Source: Chitinophaga pinensis (lineage in GTDB: Bacteria; Bacteroidota; Bacteroidia; UKL13-3). Taken from it: 41,922 nucleotides of DNA. Location: assembly GCA_945861965.1 (NCBI GenBank), contig CAMAWM010000018.1:1-41922 (forward strand), in the 5' to 3' direction. Position 1 is the first letter of the stretch. Each line of letters begins with the position of its first letter. Below the pieces are notes generated by a model that did no database searches, was not told where the DNA came from, and was given only the letters and a program-made list of their open reading frames with translations. Made by a program: the position numbers and the translations under genes. Below are positions 17,468 through 26,734 of the stretch, piece by piece.

Positions 17468-20400
17468 TTATTCTTCTTCTTCAACTTGTTGAACTTTATT
17501 TTTATTTGCGTCTTTTTTGGTTGGCTCTAAAGCCTCAATTGCCTTAAGCTTTTCAATGGCTATACTTTTTAAATCTTCGCCTTGGTATTCATCAATTACA
17601 CTTTGCAAAGTCGCTTTTGCTTGAAAAAAATCTTTTTGTGATGTATAAATATCAGCTAATAATATAAAGCCATTAGCAACCCAATATTCGTAAGCCGAAA
17701 AATCTTCGCTCAATTCCATAATTGCTTTTTGACTATTTTTAAAATCCTTTTTCGAAAAACGTATCAATGCAATATTGTATTTTGATTCAGCTGCCAATAC
17801 GTTTGTTTTTGCCTCTTTTAACAAATATTGAAAATCTGTCAAAGCAGAATCTGTTACGTTTCTGTTCATATAAAATCTTGCAGTATTTATTCTTGCTTCA
17901 ATCAAACCATCTTTAGTTGCAATTCCTGATAGTATGTATCGAAACGAAATAGTTGCAACAGTATCTTGTTTTTTTAATAAGCCTGCACATCGCATTTGCC
18001 CAATTAATGCAATGGATAAATTTTCTTTGTTACCTGCAATTCTTTCTAAAATAGAATAAAAAGAATATGCGTTTTCATAATCTTTTTTGCCGAAATATAA
18101 AATAGCAGATTGTCTAGTAGCGCGTTCTGAATAATCGCTTCTTATACTATTTGCAGTAAATTCATATCCTATCAATGCTTCATCGTACAACTTTAAAATA
18201 TAGTCGCTTTCGGCTTTGAAAAAATTTGCTTTGAGTGTAAAATATCCGCCAGCAAAACGATTTATATAATTAGCAAATCCTTTGCTAGCTTTTGAGTATT
18301 CTTTATTTTTATAACTGTTAAATGCAGATTCGTATGTAAGTGAATCCTGTGATGATGCGGTGTAACTAATATTTGGAATGTCTTTTAACCAATCATTAAA
18401 TCCATCAACATCGCCTTTATTTATGAAAATATTTTTAACCAAATGAATTCCTTGTCTTGATTCATCTGTACCTGAAAATTTAATTGCTAATTGTTTTATA
18501 ATTTCTTTTGCATCTTCGTCTTTTGCCTGATTAAACAAAACCAAACCATTATTTAACATTGACTTTCTAACATAAAAACTATTTGGATAGTTTTTGATGA
18601 TGTTATTAAACTCAAGCAATGCTTCGTTGTAATTTTGAAGCTTTAGATGCATATCTGCTTTTTCAAACATTGCATCATCTCTTAAACCAGATTTTGGATA
18701 TTTATCGATTAATAGTTGTAATGTAGAAATTTTTTCATCCGCACGATTTAAAACTCCAAGTATTAATCCTTTTTGGTACAATGCGTAATCGCTTCCATTT
18801 AAGTTTTTACTTGATATCAAATTATAGTAATCAATTGATTTTTCGTAACTGCCTGTTGCAAAATAACAATCAGCTATTCGAATAACTGCATCAGTATATA
18901 CTTCAGGATTTGACGCTTGAGTTTCTTTTTCAACAAACTTTTTAAAGTATTCAATTGCATTTTTATAATCGTCAGTTTTTAAATATGCATAAGCAAGATT
19001 GTAAAATGATAGTGTAAAAAATTTCGTCTTTCTGAATTCGTCAAATAGCTGTGCTTGTTGGTAGTAAGCTATAGATTTAATGTAATTTGATTCTTTGTAA
19101 GCAATTTCGCCCAGCCAAAAATTACTCAATGACACAGACTTCTTATCAACTATTTTTTTCTCGATTGATTTGTTAAAATATTCAGCTGCTTTTTTATAAT
19201 CGTTGTTTAAAAATAATTCTTCTCCTCGGTAAAAATATATTTTTTGTAAAATTGTATTGTCTTTTTCGTTTGGTTCTTTTACACTTTCTAAAATACGAAT
19301 AGCTTCTTTGTAATTTCGAGTATTCAAAAGCAAATTACTTATCAAACTCTTTGCATCGTCAATGTGTTCAGAAGCAGGAAAACGTTCAATAAATTTTGTA
19401 AGATTTGTAATTGCATTATTTGTCGAGCCCAAATCGTAATTCAATTTTGCAGCATTAAACAATGCTTGTTCGTTTATTTTTTCATCGCCATTTAGGTTTA
19501 TAGCTTTTTCAAACGCAGTTCCTGCATTTGGTTTTTTATCTATTTGCAAATAACATTCGCCTAATTGGTAGTAGGAGATTTGCTGAAATGAATCTTTTGC
19601 AGTCGATAATTTCAAGTAATATTCAATTGCTTTTTCATATTGCTTACTCATTTTGCAGGCATAAGCCAAACGATAAATGTCGCTAGACGAATGAGATGCA
19701 GGTGCATCGTTATTGTATTTTTCGAGATAGGGAGTAGCTTTGTCAAATTTGTTGAGGAAATAATACGATTGGCCAAGCATTCCAGCTACATCTGTTGCGA
19801 CATCTTTATTTGTCATGGTGTCGCAATATTTAATTACATCCAAATATTTTTTATGTGAGAAATATATTTGTGCTACATAAACATTTGAAAGTGGACCAAA
19901 TGTTTTGTGGTGTCTTACTCGTTCGAAATGAATAAGCGCTTCGTCAAAATTATTTTGCTTGTAACTAACATAAGCATAATAATAATTAGCGGCATCGTAG
20001 TATTTATTTTTTTCGTTAATGATGTTTTTAAAAGATTCTTTTGCATCGTCAAATCGCTCCACTTTAAAAAGGCAATAGCCATTTAAAAAATAATACTCTA
20101 CCAATTCGTTGTCTTGCAAATATTTTGCATTGGTTTCGCCAAATAGTTTTACCGCTTTCTTGTTGTCTTTTACTCGATAGTAATATTTTGCCAACTGGTA
20201 TTTTGCCAAAAATGCTTTGTTGTTTTCAGGGTATTTTGAAATTATTGAAGAAAGGATAACTACCGCATCGTTATTAAATAACTCAAGTGCGCAAACGCCA
20301 GCATAGTATTTTGCATTAATGATGTAAGTTAAATCTTTGCTTTTTGTAATGTATAAAAGAAATTGTTTTTGAGCAGCGGCATATTTTGCTTTATCAAAAA

Positions 20401-20539
20401 GGTCAAGTGCGGTATTGTAAATACTTGTATTGTTCTGGTAAATTTCGGTTTGTTGCGCATTGGTATTTGCGAAAAAAAATACCAATACTGACAAACATAA
20501 AATGATTTTTTTTCTAAGTAAAAATGTATATAATTTCAT
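17468..20539 (-). CDS. Large periplasmic tetratricopeptide-repeat protein
   Basis: The 1023-aa product has a signal peptide (LCLSVLVFFFANTNAQ) and then TPR-like helix pairs along nearly its whole length. Typical units are 'AYVSYKQNNFDEALIHFERV', 'AYLKTDDYKNAIEYFKKFVE' and 'ADCYFATGSYEKSIDYYNLI', many in the TPR_6/tol-pal-system variety. The tail is charged (KKDANKNKVQQVEEEE). Such solenoids scaffold protein complexes; here it is probably exported to the periplasm and partners the beta-barrel encoded 6 bp downstream. Upstream, 95 bp separate it from a TonB receptor gene on the same strand, so the three may form one transcription unit. No enzymatic motif is present. Confidence 0.85.
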   Translation of the reverse strand: MKLYTFLLRKKIILCLSVLVFFFANTNAQQTEIYQNNTSIYNTALDLFDKAKYAAAQKQFLLYITKSKDLTYIINAKYYAGVCALELFNNDAVVILSSIISKYPENNKAFLAKYQLAKYYYRVKDNKKAVKLFGETNAKYLQDNELVEYYFLNGYCLFKVERFDDAKESFKNIINEKNKYYDAANYYYAYVSYKQNNFDEALIHFERVRHHKTFGPLSNVYVAQIYFSHKKYLDVIKYCDTMTNKDVATDVAGMLGQSYYFLNKFDKATPYLEKYNNDAPASHSSSDIYRLAYACKMSKQYEKAIEYYLKLSTAKDSFQQISYYQLGECYLQIDKKPNAGTAFEKAINLNGDEKINEQALFNAAKLNYDLGSTNNAITNLTKFIERFPASEHIDDAKSLISNLLLNTRNYKEAIRILESVKEPNEKDNTILQKIYFYRGEELFLNNDYKKAAEYFNKSIEKKIVDKKSVSLSNFWLGEIAYKESNYIKSIAYYQQAQLFDEFRKTKFFTLSFYNLAYAYLKTDDYKNAIEYFKKFVEKETQASNPEVYTDAVIRIADCYFATGSYEKSIDYYNLISSKNLNGSDYALYQKGLILGVLNRADEKISTLQLLIDKYPKSGLRDDAMFEKADMHLKLQNYNEALLEFNNIIKNYPNSFYVRKSMLNNGLVLFNQAKDEDAKEIIKQLAIKFSGTDESRQGIHLVKNIFINKGDVDGFNDWLKDIPNISYTASSQDSLTYESAFNSYKNKEYSKASKGFANYINRFAGGYFTLKANFFKAESDYILKLYDEALIGYEFTANSIRSDYSERATRQSAILYFGKKDYENAYSFYSILERIAGNKENLSIALIGQMRCAGLLKKQDTVATISFRYILSGIATKDGLIEARINTARFYMNRNVTDSALTDFQYLLKEAKTNVLAAESKYNIALIRFSKKDFKNSQKAIMELSEDFSAYEYWVANGFILLADIYTSQKDFFQAKATLQSVIDEYQGEDLKSIAIEKLKAIEALEPTKKDANKNKVQQVEEEE

Positions 20540-20634
20540 AATTTTTTGGTCAATGTTTGTTGTTATTTAGTAAACGAAAAAGTCAATCATTTACTAAATT
20601 AATAAACACTCAAAACTAAAATTATGCTAATAAA

Positions 20635-22971
20635 TCAAAAGGATAAACTTATCCCCAATGTAGGCATGATTGGCAATTGGTTAATACGTTTATAGTTTAC
20701 TCTGTCGAAATAAAAAACATTCTCGCGGTTGTAAACGTTGGTAGCAGCAGCCGAAATGTTTAATGTAGATTTTTCGTTTAGTGTAATCTTTTTAGACAGT
20801 GAAAGGTCTAGTCTGTGGAAATATGGCAATCGTCCGGTATTTAAGTTGTCGCCAAAATAAATTCCTAATTGTCCGTTTTGTTGCAAAGTATTTGTGGTAA
20901 CTCCATTTTTAAAATTGAGTTGTTCATAAAATCCTTGTGTTTGAGTAAATGGAAATCCACTTGCGAAATTCCAACGTGTACTTGCACTCCAGCTTTTGTC
21001 TTTTCCCCAAGTGTAATTAAAAACAATGTTCATATTATGTCTGCGATCGAAGTGTGGGAAATACGTTCTTATTCCATCGAATCTGCTAACATTGGTAAGT
21101 GAATAGACAACCCAAACATAAATTCCTTTGCGTTCATATTTTAATGAAATATCGCCACCATAAGCTTTACCGGTTTCGGCAACAAAACTTGAAACGAGTC
21201 GGTCTATTTCTGCATTAGAAAATCCTTTTGTTTTTAAATATGCGCGATCTTTTACATTGTCGTCATACATTTTGTCGCGATTAATATTTGTAATCTGACT
21301 AAAGTTTTTTATAAATCCTTCAGCATTCAATGAGAGAAAACGAGTGATGTCAATTTCCATTCCTAACACACCGTGTTCTGCAGTCTGACGTTGGTATACT
21401 ACATTGTTGTTCCCGATTTTTTCTGGCATTTGGTCTTTTCCAGGGCTTGGCAAAAATCCGTAAAATAAATTTACAACATCTTGATCGCTTACTGCCGACA
21501 TTAAATTTTGCGAATAAAATCCGCCTGCTGCTTTTAGTCTAATGAAACTATTCAAGTTGTATTTGGCGCCTAAACGTGGTTCGTAGCTTGTTTCATTCAA
21601 CGATGAATAATTTACGGCTCTTAATCCTGATTCAATTACAAATCGACCAATAATCTTTTTGTATTTAACAAATCCTCCAATTTCGGTTGTGAACTGTCTG
21701 TCAATTAATCTTCGTCCGCTTGAAGTTAAATAATTGTAATCTGTACCAAACCCAACTATATCAAATCCGTATTTAATATCATCTCGGCCAATAAAATAAG
21801 TAAATCCAACAGATGCGTTAAATGCTTCGATGCCACTTTCGCGTGGCAATCCATCGGATTCGGTTTGACTCATCTGGTAATTTGAATATCCCATGTTTGC
21901 ATTTATTTCAGTGCTCGATTCATCAGGTCTGATTAATGCGCTGCCTCCAATTCCGTTTGATGTCCAATTGTATTTTACTGAATTGAAACCTGCATTGTCA
22001 TTGAAATTAAATCCAAAAAGATTGAGTCTGCTTCCGTTTGATCCGACATATGTGTATTTCGCGTACAAATCATTAAAGGAATAGGGGAGCCCATTCACAG
22101 GATCTGCATAACTATAAAACATCTTTGAAGTTTTGTCGAGATAAGAAGTCTTGTATGAAATTGCATACGATGCGCTTGCATTGTTTTCGCTAAAAGGAGT
22201 AATTGGTCCTTCGAATAAAATCTTTGTTGTTATAGGATTTATTGAAACTTTTCCTGAAAATGCTTTTTTGTTTCCATCTTTAGTTGCAACATCAATAACT
22301 CCAGAAATTCTTCCTCCGTATTGAGCATTAAATCCACCCGCATATACTTCGGTATTTTTTATCAAATCTGCATCAAACACACTAAACAATCCAATGGAGT
22401 GAAAAGGATTGTAAACTATCATTCCATCAAGCAAAACCTTGTTCATTACTGGAGGTCCGCCTCTAATATAAAGTTGGCCACCTTGATCGCCACTAAATGT
22501 AACACCAGGCAAAATTTGAAGATACTGAACCAAATCTGGCTCGCCACCAAAAGATGGTAATTTATTAAGGTCTTTTTGTGTAATTACTGTTGTTGAAATA
22601 TTTACATTTTCTTTTTGATTTTGTCCCTTTCCTTTAATGGTTACTCCTTTTAATTCGATTTTTCTTTTTAATGGATAAAGATTAAGTGTAGTAATTTTAT
22701 CTGCTATTATTTCAATCACTGCTTTTGCAGTATCGTATTCAAGACTTGCTGCAAACACAACATATCTCCCAGGTTTAATTCGTGTAATTACAAATTGCCC
22801 GTTGATATCAGTTATTTTTCCTGTATTAAGTTCTTTGATAATAACATTGGTAAAAATAATTGGTTCTCCAGTTTGCTTGTCTAAAACAGAACCTCTTAAA
22901 TCACCAGTTTGGGAATAAAGCAATGTTGAAATGAATACTATAATTGATAAAAGCGCGTATTTTTTTGTCAT
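20635..22971 (-). CDS. TonB-dependent receptor with carboxypeptidase-D-like N-terminal domain
   Basis: The 778-aa outer-membrane receptor has a signal peptide (about 1-20, LLYSQ). A CarboxypepD_reg-like beta-sandwich follows at about 24-105 (GSVLDKQTGEPIIFTNVIIK, TDINGQFVI). The plug is at about 125-235 (LPSFGGEPDLVQYLQILPGV, YIRGGPPVMNKVLLDGMIVY, YGGRISGVIDV). A 22-strand-type barrel ends in GISLSF. The length is short for SusC and no SusD partner lies nearby, so a small ligand (metal chelate, cofactor or peptide) is more likely than a glycan. It is divergent from the Wzi/RemB-like gene; a promoter-like TTG-N19-TAAATTTTG sits in the spacer. Confidence 0.92.
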   Translation of the reverse strand: MTKKYALLSIIVFISTLLYSQTGDLRGSVLDKQTGEPIIFTNVIIKELNTGKITDINGQFVITRIKPGRYVVFAASLEYDTAKAVIEIIADKITTLNLYPLKRKIELKGVTIKGKGQNQKENVNISTTVITQKDLNKLPSFGGEPDLVQYLQILPGVTFSGDQGGQLYIRGGPPVMNKVLLDGMIVYNPFHSIGLFSVFDADLIKNTEVYAGGFNAQYGGRISGVIDVATKDGNKKAFSGKVSINPITTKILFEGPITPFSENNASASYAISYKTSYLDKTSKMFYSYADPVNGLPYSFNDLYAKYTYVGSNGSRLNLFGFNFNDNAGFNSVKYNWTSNGIGGSALIRPDESSTEINANMGYSNYQMSQTESDGLPRESGIEAFNASVGFTYFIGRDDIKYGFDIVGFGTDYNYLTSSGRRLIDRQFTTEIGGFVKYKKIIGRFVIESGLRAVNYSSLNETSYEPRLGAKYNLNSFIRLKAAGGFYSQNLMSAVSDQDVVNLFYGFLPSPGKDQMPEKIGNNNVVYQRQTAEHGVLGMEIDITRFLSLNAEGFIKNFSQITNINRDKMYDDNVKDRAYLKTKGFSNAEIDRLVSSFVAETGKAYGGDISLKYERKGIYVWVVYSLTNVSRFDGIRTYFPHFDRRHNMNIVFNYTWGKDKSWSASTRWNFASGFPFTQTQGFYEQLNFKNGVTTNTLQQNGQLGIYFGDNLNTGRLPYFHRLDLSLSKKITLNEKSTLNISAAATNVYNRENVFYFDRVNYKRINQLPIMPTLGISLSF

Positions 22972-23027
22972 ATAAAAAGGTGTGCGAATATAGCAAAAGC
23001 TCAGAAAATTAAACCTTGATTTGTTTA

Positions 23028-23058
23028 CAAAATTTAAGCAGCTTTAATTGTTTGTCAA
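23028..23058 (-). promoter_or_regulatory. Putative promoter of the TonB receptor gene
   Basis: On the minus strand, TTG is followed after 19 bases by TAAATTTTG, close to the Bacteroidota TTTG / TAnnTTTG arrangement (one extra base in the -7 box). The start codon is 56 bp downstream of the -7 box. The same spacing and variant box occur before the gene at 31975. Confidence 0.35.
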
Positions 23059-23087
23059 TTCACAATCCTTTCTGCATTTTTGTCAAG

Positions 23088-24782
23088 ATGGAAAAAATAG
23101 TTAAAGCAAGTTTGTTTTTCGTTTTTAATTTAGCGTTTTTGGCTAATGTTTATACTCAACATACATATATAAACAACGGAACTTTTTCTACACATATTTT
23201 AGATCGGATGGAAATAAAATCGGGCAAAATTGCCAACGAATATTTTCATACTTCCAACAAATCTTATCGCAGACAATTTATTGCGGCTTATGTTGACAGT
23301 CTTATTCAAAGCGATTTGCCGTTCTCAAAACAAGATAAATTTAACTTGGAGTATTTACAGATCGATAATTTTGAGTGGAGTAAAAGCAATACGGTTAATT
23401 CGAAAAATAAAGTTCCATTGCTGAATGATTTTTACAAAAAAAAATCAGCATTGTATTCTGTTCAAATACCAGATTTTAATTTAATAATTAATCCGGTTGT
23501 TTTAGTAAGCATGACAAATGAACGCGGTACGCCTAATGTTGACAGAGCTTTCATAAATACTCGCGGATTTGAATTGAGAGGAAATCTCACAAATAAAATT
23601 GGATTTTATAGTCATGTTAGCGATGAAGTTATTGCTCCAATGAGAAATGTTTACGATTATTTTCAAAAAGATTCTGTCATTCCAGGAGCAGGATATTACA
23701 AACTTTATCCAGGAAATTATGGATATTTTTTATACAATGGATATGTTAGTCTATCGTTAAATAAATACATGGATTGGCAATTTGGTCATGGTAGAAATTC
23801 AATTGGCGATGGATTCAGGAGTTTTATTTTATCTGAATTTGCGCCCGATTACAATTACCTTAAATTCAATACGCGTGTTTGGAAAATAAATTACACTAAT
23901 ATTTTTGGGCAGATGAGAGATTATGCGCCAATTCAAACTTATTTAAACTCGGCCAAACATTATTTAGCTACCCATCATCTTTCAATAAATGTAACCGATA
24001 ATTTTAGCATTGGAGCTTTTGAAAGTATCATTTTTCAGCGCGACAGCGGACATTCAGAAACTGGTTTTGATTTGAATTATCTTAATCCTGTTATATTTTA
24101 TAAAGCAATTGAGAATGGATTAAACAGCACAGACAAAGCAGTTATAGGAACAAATTTTAAATACAATTTCCTACATCATTTTTCGCTTTACGGACAGTTT
24201 GTTTTAAGCGAATTTGTTTATACCGAACTTGAAAAAGCCCGTGGTTGGTGGGGAAACAAACATGCCGGTCAACTTGGAATAAAGTACATTGATGTTTTGA
24301 ATGTTAAAAATCTTGACTTACAAGTTGAATTTAATTATTCGCGGCCATACATGTACACTTCGTACACAAAGTTTCAAAGTTATACAAATTACATGCAACC
24401 ATTGGCTCATCCTTTGGGCGCAAATTTTTATGAGCTAATAAATACTATTCGGTATCAACCAACAAATCGATTGTGGTTATTAGGCAAATGTATTTTGGCA
24501 AATTATGGCGAAGACACAACCAATACGAATTGGGGGAAAAATATTGGACTTTCTTACGCAAGTGTTCATCGGCATTTTGGAAATTACATTGGTCAGGGAT
24601 TTAATTGTACGCTTTTGATTGCAGATTTAAATGTATCGTATATGTTTAAGCATAATATGTTTCTTGACATAGGCGTAAGATACAGAACCGTAAATAGCGA
24701 TTTGTTGCGATTTGACCGAGATGAATTTTATTTTAGTGCAGGCATAAGATTAAATATTGCGCAACGATTTTATGACTTTTAA
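23088..24782 (+). CDS. Outer-membrane beta-barrel protein, Wzi/RemB-like
   Basis: I start it at ATG 23088 (MEKIVKASLFFVFNLAF), which gives a proper signal peptide ending near VYTQ; the frame is open further upstream only with a TTG. The 564-aa protein has a polar N-terminal part, then strands with MDWQFGHGRNSIGDGFRSF, the kind of 'FGRN' segment seen in Wzi capsule-assembly barrels and in the Flavobacterium gliding protein RemB. GFDLNYLNPVIFYKAIENG and a run of aromatic-rich strands follow, ending in NIAQRFYDF. Bacteroidota homologues are linked to surface polysaccharide attachment or adhesin/gliding functions. The family call is from memory of motifs, so I leave the symbol blank. It is divergent from the TonB receptor and convergent with the RluA gene (10-bp spacer). 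Confidence 0.55.
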   Translation: MEKIVKASLFFVFNLAFLANVYTQHTYINNGTFSTHILDRMEIKSGKIANEYFHTSNKSYRRQFIAAYVDSLIQSDLPFSKQDKFNLEYLQIDNFEWSKSNTVNSKNKVPLLNDFYKKKSALYSVQIPDFNLIINPVVLVSMTNERGTPNVDRAFINTRGFELRGNLTNKIGFYSHVSDEVIAPMRNVYDYFQKDSVIPGAGYYKLYPGNYGYFLYNGYVSLSLNKYMDWQFGHGRNSIGDGFRSFILSEFAPDYNYLKFNTRVWKINYTNIFGQMRDYAPIQTYLNSAKHYLATHHLSINVTDNFSIGAFESIIFQRDSGHSETGFDLNYLNPVIFYKAIENGLNSTDKAVIGTNFKYNFLHHFSLYGQFVLSEFVYTELEKARGWWGNKHAGQLGIKYIDVLNVKNLDLQVEFNYSRPYMYTSYTKFQSYTNYMQPLAHPLGANFYELINTIRYQPTNRLWLLGKCILANYGEDTTNTNWGKNIGLSYASVHRHFGNYIGQGFNCTLLIADLNVSYMFKHNMFLDIGVRYRTVNSDLLRFDRDEFYFSAGIRLNIAQRFYDF

Positions 24783-24792
24783 TAATTGAAAA

Positions 24793-25509
24793 TTAACAAT
24801 CAAATTTCTCCAATTGCTTTAAGAAAACTTGAAAATCTTTTGGATAATCTGCAATTACTTCGTAATTTTTTTCGCCAACAATAAATTTTATTTCTCTTGC
24901 ATGCAATGCTACTCTTTTTATCATTGGATCTTCGTTTTCAAATTTCCCAAGACTAAAATTTTTCTTCATCTTTGATAAAAAAGGAAGCTTTCCACCATAC
25001 ATTTCATCAGCAACTAGCGGAAAATTTTGTGAAGCTAAATGAATTCGAATTTGATGCAATCTGCCCGTTATTGGCATGCATTTTAATAATGTAAAATGTT
25101 TGAAAACTTTAATTGTTGAAACAATGGTTTGAGATGCTTTTCCATCTTTTTTGTTAATGATTGCTTTCCCTTTGTTGTTGGATTCGATGGGTAAATTAAT
25201 TTCAAAATCAGTGACGTCAAATTTGCCTTCAACTATTGCGTGGTAAGTTTTTTGAACTTTTCTTTTTTCAAATAAAATGGTAGTGTCACGATATGCTTGA
25301 TTGTGCTTTGCTAACACTAAAATGCCACTGGTTTCTTTATCTAATCGGTGGCATAATTGAATATTTTCATTTTGTTTTTTAGCTAATCGAATAATGCTTA
25401 GCGTATCTAAATTTCTTTCGTCAAGCGAAGAAATTCCTGTCGGTTTATTTATAAATAACAAATCTGAATCTTCAAATATTGTTATGCCTTTTAGTGTAAA
25501 TTGTTTCAA
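24793..25509 (-). CDS. RluA-family RNA pseudouridine synthase
   Basis: The 238-aa enzyme carries the RluA core: LLFINKPTGISSLDE (about 17-31), the catalytic HRLDKETSGILVLAKH with Asp57, the KTYHAIVEGKF strand and GRLHQIRIHLASQNFPLVAD. It converts uridine to pseudouridine in rRNA or tRNA. The N-terminal S4 RNA-binding domain found in RluC and RluD is absent, as in RluA/TruC-like members, so the exact target is open. It is the last gene of a tight four-gene minus-strand operon (6 bp after the DCC gene). Confidence 0.9.
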   Translation of the reverse strand: MKQFTLKGITIFEDSDLLFINKPTGISSLDERNLDTLSIIRLAKKQNENIQLCHRLDKETSGILVLAKHNQAYRDTTILFEKRKVQKTYHAIVEGKFDVTDFEINLPIESNNKGKAIINKKDGKASQTIVSTIKVFKHFTLLKCMPITGRLHQIRIHLASQNFPLVADEMYGGKLPFLSKMKKNFSLGKFENEDPMIKRVALHAREIKFIVGEKNYEVIADYPKDFQVFLKQLEKFDC

Positions 25510-25515
25510 AGTAAA

Positions 25516-25917
25516 TTAGTCTAAAAATCTATTTTTGATTTCCGAATTCTGAATGATGCATTCATTTTGTTTGCCAAATAATAGTCGCCTATTTTTTGCT
25601 ATTAAATCGTAAAGTAAATTACGTATAAATTCAGGAATTATTTTTAATACCAATACTATTTTCCAACCAGTATTTAAGTTTTCTAATATTTTAAATACTG
25701 CAACTGATTTTATAAATATTGAATCGTCAATAATTAAAATAATAGAATCTGTTTTCGTGAAATCAATTTGATGTTTTGCTGCTAATTTTTTTGCGGTTTC
25801 CGATTGAATAGATGCTAATTGATAGCAATTTTTTTTATCTCTTTTAATTGTAAACTGCGCAAGTTTATTGCAAAGCGAACAAGCACCGTCAAATAATATA
25901 ATTGCTTTCTGAGTCAT
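25516..25917 (-). CDS. DCC-family thiol-disulfide oxidoreductase-like protein (DUF393)
   Basis: The 133-aa protein starts with IILFDGACSLCNKLAQFTIK; the family signature D-G-x-C-x-x-C gives Cys13 and Cys16. LASIQSETAKKL, DSIILIIDDSIFIKSVAVFKI and PEFIRNLLYDLIAKNRRLLFG then match the family. Proteins of this group are thought to be thioredoxin-fold-like, but their reaction is not well defined. It follows the DUF983 gene after 2 bp and precedes the pseudouridine synthase by 6 bp. Confidence 0.88.
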   Translation of the reverse strand: MTQKAIILFDGACSLCNKLAQFTIKRDKKNCYQLASIQSETAKKLAAKHQIDFTKTDSIILIIDDSIFIKSVAVFKILENLNTGWKIVLVLKIIPEFIRNLLYDLIAKNRRLLFGKQNECIIQNSEIKNRFLD

Positions 25918-25919
25918 CG

Positions 25920-26318
25920 TTAATTGTTAATGAATTCCTTGTTAAATCTGATTGGCGAAAAAAAATAGAGCATGCAAACTCTTGCATAGCGATAGGTTAA
26001 TGGCGATCCTAAAATAAGCGATGAAATAATTGGAATAATATAAGTCCAAAAATCAGCCTTGCCATTTGAAATAAAAAGTATAGACAAGCCAAGGGTTATC
26101 ATTACCGTACAGGTAATTCCATAGCTAACATACATGGCTCCCCAAAAAAAACCGGGTTCGATTTCGAAATGCAAATTGCAGACTGGACAATTTTTATTCG
26201 TTTGCATAAATCCATTCAATTTGTAAGCATTGTAAATAAATAATTTACCACTTTGGCATTGAGGACATTTAGACTTTAGAAACGATAATTTCCGTGATGG
26301 TTCGAACTTGTTACACAT
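25920..26318 (-). CDS. DUF983 membrane protein with paired CxxC motifs
   Basis: A 132-aa protein with a cytoplasmic zinc-ribbon-like head, KCPQCQSGKLF (Cys18/Cys21) and NCPVCNLHFEIEPGFFWGAMY (Cys44/Cys47). Two transmembrane helices follow (about 62-84 and 92-112) and a basic tail. DUF983 genes in Bacteroidota and alphaproteobacteria are commonly found beside cytochrome oxidase genes, so a role in oxidase assembly or copper/haem handling is suggested but not proved. Here no oxidase subunits are in view; the neighbours are another CxxC membrane protein upstream (23-bp gap) and the DCC protein downstream (2-bp gap). Confidence 0.88.
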   Translation of the reverse strand: MCNKFEPSRKLSFLKSKCPQCQSGKLFIYNAYKLNGFMQTNKNCPVCNLHFEIEPGFFWGAMYVSYGITCTVMITLGLSILFISNGKADFWTYIIPIISSLILGSPLTYRYARVCMLYFFSPIRFNKEFINN

Positions 26319-26341
26319 TAATTCTTTGAATTTATTTACAG

Positions 26342-26587
26342 CTACGCTTGTTTTTTAACGCGCGTGTTTTTAATGTATAAAAATATAAAAAGGGCGCCAA
26401 TTAAATAGGGTAGAGCAAGTAAATACAAAATGCCTTTGTTTATGGTATTTCCAACTTGGCTTTCACCGCCTTCGCGTGCTGATAATAGAGCTTGTTTGCA
26501 CATTGGACATTGAGCGAAAGTGGCGTTTGAAAGTATTAAAATAACTATCACTAGAAATAAGATTTTTGGGAATAATTTAAATTTCAT
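26342..26587 (-). CDS. Small secreted/membrane protein with CPMCK motif
   Basis: The 81-aa product has a signal-peptide-like start (FLVIVILILSNATFA), an AQCPMCKQALLSA segment (Cys27/Cys30), then a second hydrophobic helix (about 52-72) and a basic end, TRVKKQA. After cleavage the CxxC would face the periplasm near the membrane. Small 'CPMCK' proteins of this shape occur in Bacteroidota with DUF983 and cytochrome c oxidase genes (recalled, not checked). It heads the four-gene operon. Function is unknown; copper or thiol chemistry is a guess from the motif. Confidence 0.75.
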   Translation of the reverse strand: MKFKLFPKILFLVIVILILSNATFAQCPMCKQALLSAREGGESQVGNTINKGILYLLALPYLIGALFIFLYIKNTRVKKQA

Positions 26588-26734
26588 GCAACGAAGATAA
26601 AGCTAATTTTAGATTTTGAATTTGAAGTCTTAAAAGTCATTATTTGTTGCCTTGTCTGACTTTTGTCATTTAATATTTTTTTGAATCATAAAAATTCAAT
26701 AGTTTCGTTTGCTGATTACATTAACATATAAAAT

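Noticed and set aside
23016..23087. Upstream TTG extension of the Wzi/RemB-like gene
   Set aside because: The added 24 residues would bury the signal peptide; ATG 23088 gives a normal exported N-terminus.
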